From Asterias amurensis (taxonomy: Eukaryota; Echinodermata; Asteroidea; Forcipulatida; Asteriidae): 64,000 bases of DNA. Below are positions 34,625-45,200 of the stretch, piece by piece. Under the pieces are notes generated by a model. The model had not been told where the DNA came from, did no database searches, and was given only the letters and a program-made list of their open reading frames with translations. Both the position numbers and the translations under genes were made by a program. Each line of letters begins with the position of its first letter. Position 1 is the first letter of the stretch. The stretch spans positions 15,001-79,000 of the forward strand of contig NC_092648.1 of the NCBI RefSeq assembly GCF_032118995.1, read 5' to 3'.

Positions 34625-37548
34625 TCTATACTATTAAAAGCGTAACCTGCGCCATCTTGGATTGAAAATTAGAAGGTCCAGTGGTATGGCATCCTTGTGG
34701 AATCCAACACGGTTGTTTGTGTGGAATTCAATGCGTTTGTGTGGTTTCAGACGTCGGGTTGCAAGTCTGCAAAACCCGGATCCAAACTCACACTTACAAG
34801 TCATGTGATTGGAGGAAGTTTGGGCAAGGACCGTGCGTCAACCACTGGTCGATGTTGTTACCAGACTTCCTAGAAATCTTTCTGACAGGCGACTCATTGG
34901 ACAGTGTTTCGCAGATGGTGCTCCGGATTGGTTCATTCATTGCCCCTTGAACGCCCACCCGCCATTCGATCCGCCCTTTTTGGTCAGGTTACTTTCGTGT
35001 TGTACTAAGCATGGTTCTCCGGATTGGTTCATTCATTGCCGCGCAGGGTCGAAAGGGTCGAAGAGGCTGGGTGCCAGGACAAATCCGAAACCAATCTCAC
35101 GAATTTGACCGAATTTGCATTGAATGGATTAAGTACCGTAGATTGATGTTTCGCAGGTGACCATGTGTCAACCACTGGTCGACGTTGTTATCAGACTTCC
35201 TAGAAATCCTTCTGCGGGTGACTCATTTGTTGAAAAGATTAAATGGAGAATATTTATAAAAAAGCATTCACTTCCAAACGGCATGAGAATTATCATGATG
35301 AACAAGGATGGGATCAAACGGAAGCTTAATAGTTTGGAAACATTGGGTAGGGCCGGCTATAGGTTGGAAGGTGTCTAAGGGAACTATACAATTAAAAACA
35401 TTTTGGGGTGGGGGGGCCTTACACAAAGAGCCATTCTGGTCAGTGTATTGTGAGTGGTGTGTTGTCTGGTTTGAGACAGGCCACCTGTTGCTTGGTGAAG
35501 AAGGTCGCCGTGGGACCACTTTAGGTTGACAGTGGGTGGCGACCTTGGACCTTTTGCCAGTAAACTCAAATGGGTACATGAATACCGTTTTAGAATACGG
35601 TCTGTTCATGGAGGTATAATGTTGCAGTTTCAGAGTTTAACCATGGCGGTAGAATTGTGAAACCATTCCTTACTCTATGGTGAAACTTATACACACACGT
35701 CAAAGGCTGTTTTGAAGCTGTAAAAAAAAAAAACTTTGCTTTGCATTTGGTCAAAGTTGTTAAGCAAAACGACATTAAGTTTCCTGTTGAATAAGTCCAT
35801 TCACAAAATTGGTTAGAGCAGTGTGTCGGTCAGGTCTCAGAATGTACATTTTGCCAAATCCATTATGAAGATTAATTTAGCCATCGGCCCGTCGGGTTGG
35901 TTACTGATGGAGATTAACAAAAGAGACCTCGTGCGGCTGAATGGGGTACATTTTTAGGAGTTTGTCTATTGACCCAAACTGGACGTAACAAACCCTAAAC
36001 ATGACTTGACATGCTTTCTGAAAGTGAAATAAGTTAGAGAAAATTAAGGAGTGGGGACGAGTTTATCGTTTTTATTTAGTTTGTACGATATAGAGTTCCA
36101 GAGATATGGGATGTATGGAGGTTTGTTCCTAGAGCAGCGTGAACATGAACGCGGTCAGAAATTGTGTCGTTTGTCGTTCAAATTTCGCGAGATGCAATAA
36201 GCCCAAAGTGACAATAAAACAAAACCAGACCTGCCAAGTCTCACGCATTAGGAGTGAGACTCACGCATTTGGGCTCTGTCTCACGCTCACACGCACATCA
36301 ACCATTATTGGGGCGAGATCGGGAAAAAAAATTAACGACATTTTTTGTACAAAATTTGTACAAACAGAGCGCAAATTTGCAGATTGCGCACGCTTTTGCT
36401 CATCCAGTAGGTTCAGCTCAAACTCGGCAGAGCGCAAAACGCTTATTGCGCAGAAGTTTGTTACGATTCTTTTAGCAAATTCGTTGAAATGCGCTCCACT
36501 AGCGAAGACACAACAGGCAGAAGAAGTGAGCGATTGATTTTGGACATCATTTTTAGTCTATTTTTTTCAAGTTTGGAAGGATATAATCTGACACAATCGA
36601 ACCTCCACATTAACCATCAACATCTCCTGTGTACCTCAAGTGAGTTTTAATTATTCTGAGGAGGCTTTTGATGCATTTTGAAACACTTTTTGTCCACAAT
36701 TAAATTTCACATTGTTTTATTTATTTATAAAAAAAAAATAATAATAAAAAGGTTGGGCGGCGATTTAAAAAGGCCTTCTTAAACTGGCAATTTTTTTTCC
36801 GGGGGGATGAGGGTTGAGCTTTGAAAAATCTCACACATAGCTAGCCTCTGGACTTGGCATCTCTGCCTGCAAAACACTTTTTTGACGTTCACGTTAAGTG
36901 CTCCCGTTATACATGCAGCCTATTGGCCAGAACGTTTACAAGACCAATTCAGATGAGAATAAACTAAAAAGAGGCCTACGCTCTTACCACCCCCGCCCCC
37001 CCCCCCCGAAAAAAAAAAGTAGATAAATTAGATTTGTGGCACACAGCATGTTCCAAAAACTCGCTTTACTTATAGTGCTGTAGCAACGCTATGTATCGTG
37101 GGACGTAAAAATGTCATTTTTGACGATGTTTTTTAAAAAGGAAATGCAAGCATTATGAATGTATATTGAGTGTGTGGAGAAAGTTTTGGTAGTGTAGTAC
37201 AAAAGAAACTTTAGTTATTGCTGGCTAACGGTCAGTTTCACCTATCAACGCTGATTTGAAAAACGTGTAACGTTAGGGAGGCCCAACATATTAGAACCCT
37301 ATAAGGATCACGGGGGAGCCTTATAGTTTCTAGATGCATAAGGTACGTTGTCTAACCCAAAACGAGGTGGGTACAGCCACTGCAAGTAGTGGTGGACGTG
37401 CGGAATAGCTTCATTTTGGGTTAGAATTATGACGCCATGCATAAATATTGAGAGAGGCGTATAACACCCTCACCCACATTTCGAAATATTTGTGTAAAGG
37501 ATTTTAATATCCTAGCGGGGTGCCGCGCGAAGCGCGGCATCCCGCTAG
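34625..37548 (+). mobile_element. Non-autonomous Helitron, 2.9 kb
   Basis: The 5' end TCTATACTATTAAAAGCG follows a host A. The 3' end has a stem TGCCGCGC/GCGCGGCA with a GAA loop (37521-37539), then TCCCG and terminal CTAG, followed by a host T. This A|T insertion, 5' TC, 3' hairpin and CTAR end are the Helitron signature. No Rep/helicase frame is present. The interior holds duplicated pieces (GGTTCATTCATTGCC; CAACCACTGGTCGA near 34838 and 35169) and a 132-codon frame at 36139-36537 that I do not recognise. Confidence 0.85.
36139..36537 (+). other. 132-codon frame inside the Helitron, unknown
   Basis: Begins MNMNAVRNCVVCRSNFARCN, is Cys-, Ser- and Thr-rich, and overlaps repetitive GCGCAAA/TTGCGCA sequence. 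No domain recognised and no splice support; more likely chance than a captured gene. Confidence 0.12.
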
Positions 37549-37668
37549 TGTACAATAATGGTTGATTTCTACCTCCATGGTTTCCAGACACATATTCTAC
37601 ACTTGTAATTGTACCGATGTCTAAGTCTCAACAAGGTGAGACATTAATATGGAGGAAAATATGGGGAA

Positions 37669-37791
37669 AAGTTTCCGGATGGCGCCACCACTTTTTCATT
37701 CGAAATGAAATAATATAGTATCTAATTTACCTGATTGATATATCCCTTTTTGTAAAAATGAGTGAAAAAGTGGTGGCGCCATACGGAAAAA
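37669..37791. mobile_element. Small hairpin MITE (about 125 bp)
   Basis: Left arm AGTTTCCGGATGGCGCCACC followed by ACTTTTTCA; right arm is its inverted copy (TGAAAAAGTGGTGGCGCCAT then ACGGAAAA). The loop between them is about 55 bp. Lies just outside the Helitron's 3' end. Confidence 0.75.
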
Positions 37792-38330
37792 TATCCAAAT
37801 ATGGACCTGGATTATTCCTTACCAATTCGTAGCTTTAACCAGCTGTGTTATAATTTACACACAGCTCACCGAGACTGGCCTAGAAACAGTCTGTATAATA
37901 GTGTATTCATGAATCATAATGATGGTATTCCATATATTATATATTCACTTCACTTCAGCTTGTTGTGTTGGTTTGTTGATTTTCCATCCTTCTCCTTGTC
38001 CGCCTGTGTGACCTTCACTTTTTGAAGCGGATCCTTAGATGCTTTTAGGGACTTTGACTGTGTACCCCCGATACTCAAACAAAGTCAAGTATGAGCTCAA
38101 TTTCATGGCTCTGTTTTGTGCTTACCGCCGAATCGGAGGATTCCAACCGCTGGGCTGGGTTATAATAAAATGTTGGGAAAGATATTTGCAAATGAATACC
38201 TGAATACAGCCAGTACATGTTGTAACTTGCAATTGTCATAATTTTGTAGAAAAAATATGTAATGGATTAATGGCTCGCAATATTTTATACTTTTAAAAAT
38301 AATGATAATTAATATCCGCACAAGCACGAC
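37792..38330. other. No gene seen; possible BOLA1 5' region
   Basis: No recognisable exon, although the missing first exon of BOLA1 should lie somewhere upstream of 38652. Confidence 0.4.
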
Positions 38331-38459
38331 AAGCAACCATACCAAATAATTTATGGAATTGTTGGTTGCTTGACTCGCAACCATAGCAAACAATTTATGG
38401 AATTGTTGGTTGCTTAACAAGCAACCATAGCAAACAATTTATGGAATTGTTGGTTGCTT
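38331..38459. repeat. Three tandem 41-bp hairpins
   Basis: Copies at about 38331-38371, 38376-38415 and 38419-38459, each AAGCAACCATAGCAAACAAT followed by its near-inverse ending TTGTTGGTTGCTT. Lies 190 bp before the first resolved BOLA1 exon. Confidence 0.92.
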
Positions 38460-38651
38460 GACTCGCCAGCTGACATGGCTAGAGGCCAGTAAAGAAACAT
38501 CTTATTTTATAGTACAAAAGATAAGTACGATACATTCACATTATTTTGGCTTCGGTGTACAACAGTCATGCCAGTATATGCGTATTGACTCTTCTTTACA
38601 AAAGTTGGGGAGCTTCTCAATATTTCCTTTTTTATTATTTTCCTGTTACAG

Positions 38652-39983
38652 TATCCAGAGTTCTATTCAGAGCATTACAAGGAACCTTAAAACAACCAAA
38701 GCAAGTGCTGATCCGCTATATTAGTATGGACACACAATGGCCGGTACAGGCAAGCATACGAAAGAAGTTGACAGACAGTTTTCAGGTGAGTAAACTTTGA
38801 TAAGACCCTACTGCCTAGAGGTTGTACTATCAAACCATCCCCCCCAACTCTCCCTTCAAATTGAATCCAATGCGAGTATTGATATAAAAGACATCAACCC
38901 TACTGCCTAGATTGTTGTACTATCAAACCATCCCCCCCCAACTCTCCCTTCAAATTGAATCCAATGCGAGTATTGATATAAAAGACATCAACCCTACTGC
39001 CTAGATTGTTGTACTATCAAACCATCCCCCCCAACTCTCCCTTCAAATTGAATCCAGTGCGAGTATTGATATAAAAGACATCAACCCTACTGCCTAGATT
39101 GTTGTACTATCAAACCATCCCCCCCCCCAACTCTCCCTTCAAATTGAATCCAGTGCGAGTATTGATATAAAAGACATCAACCCTACTGCCTAGATTGTTG
39201 TACTATCAAACCATCCCCCCCAACCAACTCTCCCTTCAAATTGAATCCAATGCGAGTATTGATATAAAAGACATCAACCCTACTGCCTAGATTGTTGTAC
39301 TATCAAACCATCCCCCCAACCAACTTTCCCTTCAAATTGAATTCAATGCGAGTATTGATATAAAAGACATCAACCCTACTGCCTAGAGATTGTATTTTCA
39401 AACCATACACCCCAACTCTCCCTTCAAACTGAATCCCAACCACTACTAATTACACAAGCGTATCTTTAAAACTACCTCACCTGTGATGAGTATTGGCACT
39501 TTAAGCTAAGTTAAAGGTCACATGCATGCTTTATCAACTGGTAAAGATCAAAATGGTTGTTTTCTTGCAGCCAAGTCATCTGGATGTTATCAATGAGAGC
39601 TTTATGCACAATGTACCCAGAGGCTCCGAAACACACTTTAAAGTAGTTGTTGTGTCAAACAGGTTTGAACAAGAGAGTTTACTGAAGAGGCATCGTCTCA
39701 TCAATGAGGTACTTCAGGAAGAATTACAAGGGTCAGTCCATGCTTTATCAATCCAGGTTAGTGATTTAATTACTTCATTATAAATATCATGTCACACAGG
39801 AATATGAGCAATAATTTGGGTCAAGTTACATGTCATACAACATCCACTATTTACATCCTTGGTTTTCTCCACCTGTAGGCCAAGACACCCTTACAGTGGT
39901 CCCAGAATGCATCTCCAACACAGTCACCTCCTTGCTTGGGTGGAATGGCCAGAGAAAAAACAGAACACTCTGAAGGAAGATGA
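38652..39983 (+). CDS. BOLA1: BOLA1-like mitochondrial protein (BolA domain), 5' exon(s) not resolved
   Basis: Exons are 38652-38785, 39571-39756 and 39879-39983 (stop TGA). Borders are TTACAG/GTGAGT, TTGCAG/GTTAGT and CTGTAG. The reading MDTQWPVQASIRKKLTDSF starts at ATG 38726. It continues LDVINESF..., RGSETHFKVVVVSNRFEQ, LLKRHRLINEVLQEEL, VHALSIQAKTPLQW and ends SPPCLGGMAREK. This matches the vertebrate BOLA1 pattern GSETHF.V.VVS.RFE...RHR...EEL...VHAL.IQ.(R/K)TP.QW...SPPCLGG. BolA proteins work with monothiol glutaredoxins in Fe-S cluster handling; BOLA1 is mitochondrial. Upstream of ATG 38726 the frame stays open to the exon start (SRVLFRALQGTLKQPKQ), a basic Ser/Arg-rich stretch suited to a mitochondrial leader, so the true start is probably in an unseen upstream exon. 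Convergent with the ADAMTS gene. Confidence 0.9.
38806..39425 (+). repeat. About 95-bp minisatellite in BOLA1 intron
   Basis: Six to seven tandem copies of a unit beginning CCCTACTGCCTAGA(TT)GTTG, containing a C run followed by AACTCTCCCTTCAAATTG and ending AAGACATCAA. The C-run length differs between copies (about 6-9), and the last copy is diverged. It fills most of the intron between exons 38652-38785 and 39571-39756. Confidence 0.95.
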
Positions 39984-40138
39984 CCTAGAGATTGTACAAC
40001 CTTTAGAAATGACTGATTGCAGTGAACTTCATTGTTCTATTAATTATTCCCTTGTCTGAAGCAAAGCTCTGTGGTGTAGCACTAGAACAAAGAAAACCTG
40101 GCCCAAGCATTGCCCCATTGTTTAAAATTCTGCATTTA

Positions 40139-40206
40139 AGTTGATGTGCAGAAAGGCACAAACACTGGGATTTTGTGTAAAGGCACAAACACTGGGATTT
40201 TACGCA
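40139..40206 (+). repeat. Short duplication downstream of BOLA1 stop
   Basis: The segment AAAGGCACAAACACTGGGAT occurs twice, about 35 bp apart, in the presumed 3' UTR. Possible poly(A) signals AATAAA follow at about 40380 and 40424. Confidence 0.6.
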
Positions 40207-40429
40207 CAAACAGAAGTATTGTAAAACAAATTAAATCTCCAATGTACCTCATTTAAGAAACTAAGTCTACCTGCATCTACTTAATTGCAAGGCATTTCCT
40301 ATTTTGGGTTTTCCTCAGACTTCTGAAGCTGTTTGTCTCCCATTCGTCGTGATATAGAATGCCTGTGCTTTTGGTTGTGTAATAAATATCAAAAATAATG
40401 TTGTTAAAGATTAAGATTATCAGAATAAA

Positions 40430-41297
40430 TGGACAAAAATTGATATGTAAGAAAAGTTTGAAAGTTTCAGTAGTGTGTATTTAATTAAGCACAACAGCGA
40501 CTTAAACAAAAGCATTTTTTTGGTACAATAAACTACAGCTGATAAGTGAAGTCCGGCCAATTAAATTAGGTTGCACACATCTTTTGTTTTGAAAGTGTGT
40601 GCAATCTTAATTAATCAAATCATTATCTTATTATGTTGTCCATTCATGCCAAAACATGATGTCCATTGTACATTCTTCGCTTAATACTTGAATTGTGGAT
40701 TCATTCCATTGATGTAAACAATCTGAAAAATACAATATAAGGTATAAGGTTACCATCTTCACATCACATCAGTAAAATCAGACACATTATAATCAAATAT
40801 AAAACACAAATACAACTATGTACCACTGCTTTTGCATATAGGCTTTTAATTGCATTTCAAAATACAGCATTATATACTTAATTTTATTTTTAAAAGCCAT
40901 GCATATACACAAAGTCATAATTTTGCAAACAGTAAGATTATTACAAGTTCAGCTTTGAAACATTACATTAATAAAATATCAGTTTTTAATAACGGTTTCT
41001 AAGTGGCATGGGAAGAAATACAAAGTGGGTTAATAATGATAAGGTAATTATGTACAAAAGTTGTGAGTTTCTAAACAAAATTCTTTTCACGGAAAAGAAA
41101 AAAATAATTGAAGGTTTCACCAGGTCCATTTTGTATAAACACACAAAGAAAAGAGGTTTTAAATTCATCCACACACTGCTGGCAAGGTTACTTGAAGCTT
41201 CTATGTAAACATTCACCTGATTACATTTTAGCTTATAGGGTCTGGGTACTTTTGTAGGACAAAAAACACAATGTCCACAGATTTACATTGAACTTAG
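40430..41297. other. Intergenic, between convergent BOLA1 and ADAMTS
   Basis: No coding signal; AT-rich. Confidence 0.5.
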
Positions 41298-41677
41298 TGC
41301 CATTGGACACTTTCAGTTAATAGTATTGTCCAAGGCCCACACTTCTTGTATCACAACTTATATAAAATAACAAACTGTGAAGATTTAGGCTCAATCGATC
41401 AATCAGAGTCGTGAGAAAATAACAGGAAAACTCACCCTTGTTTCTGCACGTTTCGCTGTGTCATGACATGCGTTTTAAATAAATCCGTAACTCTTGATAT
41501 CCGTAATTCTCGATATCGAGAATTGATATTGTTTTAATGTTCTTTCAAAAAGTAAAGCATTTCATGGAATAATATTGCAAGAAAAGTCTTTCACCATTAC
41601 CTTCTGTAAACCCTGTAAATTATTTGTTAATCTGTGAACTTTTATTTTGCTTTTTGTATCGTAAGTGTCCAATGGCT
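41298..41677. mobile_element. Second MITE family, full-length copy (about 380 bp)
   Basis: Inverted ends GCCATTGGACACTT and AAGTGTCCAATGGC; right flank TTAA, left flank altered to TTAG. Centre has an inverted repeat around CTCGATATCGAGAATTG. The GGACACT core and TTAA preference suggest a relative of the AGGCAGTGGAC family. Confidence 0.82.
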
Positions 41678-42020
41678 TTAAACAGTTTGAAGAATATTTT
41701 AGTAGAAAACTTCCCTGAAAATATTACTTGCCTCGGTGATCAGGAGAAAAAAGTTAATGTAAATCTGTGGACATTGTGTTTGGTGTTTAAAAAGTACCCA
41801 TCCTTAAAATTGCAATGAAATTAAGTACCATGAAAAAGAAAACCACTTGGATTGCTTTACACAAAGGACTCATTTGCATAAGGTTGGCCATTTTAATCAT
41901 ACTCTGCTGGTTAGTTAAACTCGATTTACAAATAAAGACGTTCAAACTAAATCAAGTGGTCTTCGTATGCTAAAAAATAAGAATAAAGATAATGGAGGAA
42001 AACTTTGTTTTGCATGTTAT

Positions 42021-42241
42021 CTACAGTTGTCTCCTTCCAGATCGCCCACGGCCTTTCTTCTTTTTCTTCTTCTTTTCCTGAGGGTTTACTGCTACAGTGG
42101 TTTCTTCCTCTTTCTCTTGTTGATTTTGTTCTTGCTCTTCACAAGTTGTACAGCAAACATCACTATAGTTAGGCAAATTGCAGTACGTGCGGAATGAATC
42201 AGGGTTACAGATAACACTCTGCAGAGGAGTACACACATCTT
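42021..42241 (-). CDS. ADAMTS last coding exon: PLAC domain and basic tail
   Basis: After AACTTGTAG the frame reads EDVCTPLQSVICNPDSF, then TYCNLPNYSDVCCTTC, a six-Cys PLAC (protease and lacunin) domain. An acidic EEQEQNQQEKEEE stretch follows, then a run of seven Lys with GRGRSGRRQL before the stop codon. The strongly basic C-terminus could bind heparan sulphate or matrix; that is inference. Confidence 0.93.
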
Positions 42242-45200
42242 CTACAAGTTTGGAGAAAAACAATATCAATCAAATTTAAGTTAATGAGGGTTTAAAACAA
42301 CCACATGTGCTCTAGATCGATCCAAGTATAACAGGTTTGATTTTACATTTAGAACAATAAAACATTCACAGTTTGAAGTATTTAGGGCTTGTGAACTGTA
42401 GCAATGTATTCCTACCTTCTACAGGGCACTCTCCAAGATTGCAGGGACTTGTGTCCATTGGTCGATCTTCAAAACAATTAAATTCTTCAGGATTATCTGT
42501 AGGGGCTCCACACATAACTGTACGACTCATGAACCCATCTCCGCAAGTGACGGTACACTGCAAGAAATGGAGTAAAAAACTCTTTCAAGAAGCTTCAACC
42601 CAAAATAACAAAAACTTTGGGAAGTGACACTGGTTTTTTAATTATTAAGCTTTTATACTCAAATAGTAAGCCACAAGGGCCAGTTTCCCTTGTCTTTTAT
42701 TATTTTGTATTTTAAATAAGAAACCACACCCCCTGAAGGTGAACCCTGGCTGCTTCCCTGACTAAATGCAGGCCCAGTATGTTTATCCAGCTGGAGGTTC
42801 TTGGTTCAAATCCAAAGTCAATTTGTCTCCGTTCAACCATTATTAAACAAGATTTAATACTGTGATGTAGTTAAACAATAAACAGTCTGGTACTTACACT
42901 AGACCAATCCCCAATACTCCAGAATGCTGGACAAAGTTCCTGGTTGCAATTCTGACGAGTCGCTGGCTTCTCCTCAATACACCTCTCAGCTGCAGTAGAT
43001 GACACCTTTCTACCATTTTTTTTGATACAGCGTACCCCTCGTGATTGGACACCATTAGAACCACAGGTATGAGAGCACGGGTTCCATTCATCTACTTGCC
43101 ACTTAAAAACAGGTGTCTTCTTTCCTCTTCCTGATGGTTTAAAGGGTTTCTTTGTCACTGTAGGAGTGGTTGGTGGTCGAGTTGTTCTTATAGTTGTCGT
43201 TGGTGGAACTGTGGTTGTCATTTTGGTGGTAGTCTGCATTGTTGTTGGAGGCTGAGTTGTAGTGGGAGGTTGGGTTGTAGTTTGCTGGGTTGTTATTGGA
43301 GGCTTTGTTGTAGTTTGCTGGGTTGTGGTGGTACGCTGTGTTGTAGTTTGCTGGGCTGTGGTGGTACGCTGTGTTGTAGTTTGCTGGGTTGTGGTAGTTT
43401 CAGGCAGAGTAGTTGTGATAAGCTTAGATGTGGCAGGTTGTGGCATTTGGGTTGTAACTAAAGGGGCTGTTTCTGGTTCAATTCTTCACAAATGGGGAAA
43501 GCAAACAAAGTCTGATTTTAAACCAATTTTGTGTTTTTCTGTTTTCCAGAGGGAGGAAAAAATAGAGTACCAGGACAAACACACTATGAGAGAACCAAAG
43601 TTACATAAAATATGATTGACCATTAAGCTTTGAATCTAATAGGGTCAGAAAAGCAAAAGTGGGGTGCTTTATGCAGTACCTATGTTATCCATAAATATAA
43701 CATTGCATTAATTGTGATGCTTTGAGAGGTATAACTGGATTGATAAGGCACATATTATTATTATTATTAAAGACCTCATACTCGAACATAAGGTAGCAAC
43801 CTCTTATTGAATTTGGAGGCGTCCAGAGTAAACATTGTACAGGCTTCAATTGGCTTTGGGGAACTTTTTATAACATCTTAATGATGTCTAACGGCAAAAC
43901 AATTTGGAAATCAAATTACATTAGGAACATTAATGCATAAAACAAAATTGACCACAAGGAAAATGAGAGGCTTCTAGCTTACATAGTTTCATCACAGGAT
44001 TGTTCATTGCAAGGTTTCTTGGATGCCTTAGGGTTGTAGCTGCCCTGTCCACAAAAGGTTTTCTTCACTCTAGAATCGTCACTGCTCTTAATACACTGGA
44101 AGCTATGGAAAGAGAAACCTACACAAAAAGAAAACCCAGAGTAGAAGGATTAATCTCAATAATTCTGATTTGATTGAAAATTCTTTCGAACAATATTGTC
44201 TGCTTTTGTATCTTCACATCTGGCTATTAGTTACAACCTCTTATATGTTATGACAGCAACATCCACAGTTTTCCTAACAGGCATCCAAGACAGCAGAAGC
44301 CCAAGATCTTAAGAGCACATCCCACCGCTCCTTCAATTCCTTCACTGTCTTCCCATTACCAAGGGAATCAATTTCAAAGTCTTTCTTTTACTTGTTTTTA
44401 AAGCCAAAAAATAGTCTCGCTCCTACTTATCTTCAGAACCTTATTTCAAACAAATCCTGCAGTTCTTGCAATCTACATTAATCTTCAAGTGATAGAGCAT
44501 TCACAGTCAGAGCTAAAACTATAGAAAAATCTCCCTCTTCACATCCGTCAGATAGAACAATCTCCCTCTTCACATCCGTCAGATATCGCTTCTTGAATGC
44601 TTCAAAGCCATGGCACAAACTCATTTAGTTTGATGCCAAGTTTATTATTCAATTGGTGTTTATTCGTATAGATGCTCTTGTTCAGCGCTTTGAAACTTTT
44701 GTAAAAGATGCTTTATAAAGTATTGTTATTATCAAAATTAAACACTTATTTTCACAAATCATCCTTCCACGACTCTTTCTCACTATAAACACTTTTACAA
44801 ATATTCCCTTACCTCCACCACAAGTTCGGGTACACTGAGTCCATCCCATATCCTGCCAAATAAACTCCACTTCTACTATAGGAACATGAGGGGGATCTGT
44901 AACAACAGCAGGCGCTGAGAAAATATGTACAGAGGCCGTTTGTTCTGTATTAGTAGAATCAGCAGTTTTCTCTATATAGTAGCTATAGGTTATATTGATG
45001 GGTTTGCTGTTCTTTTTCCAGAAAACCTAAAATGGGATAATAATAATAATGATAATAATAATAACATGCATTTATAAAAGCGCTTAATGCAGGGTGTTTA
45101 AGCGCTGAAACATACAGTAATTAGTAAGACAATAAAGTGTACGACAACAGTTTTAAGAGGGATGAACTAGCTGAACTGAACTAGCTGATGATTCACATTT

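Noticed and set aside
41967-42197. + strand frame rich in Leu/Phe, membrane-like
   Set aside because: It is antisense to the PLAC exon and Lys-rich tail of ADAMTS.
43262-43615. + strand frame of VVVCWVV repeats
   Set aside because: It is the reverse of the Thr/Gln-rich ADAMTS exon.
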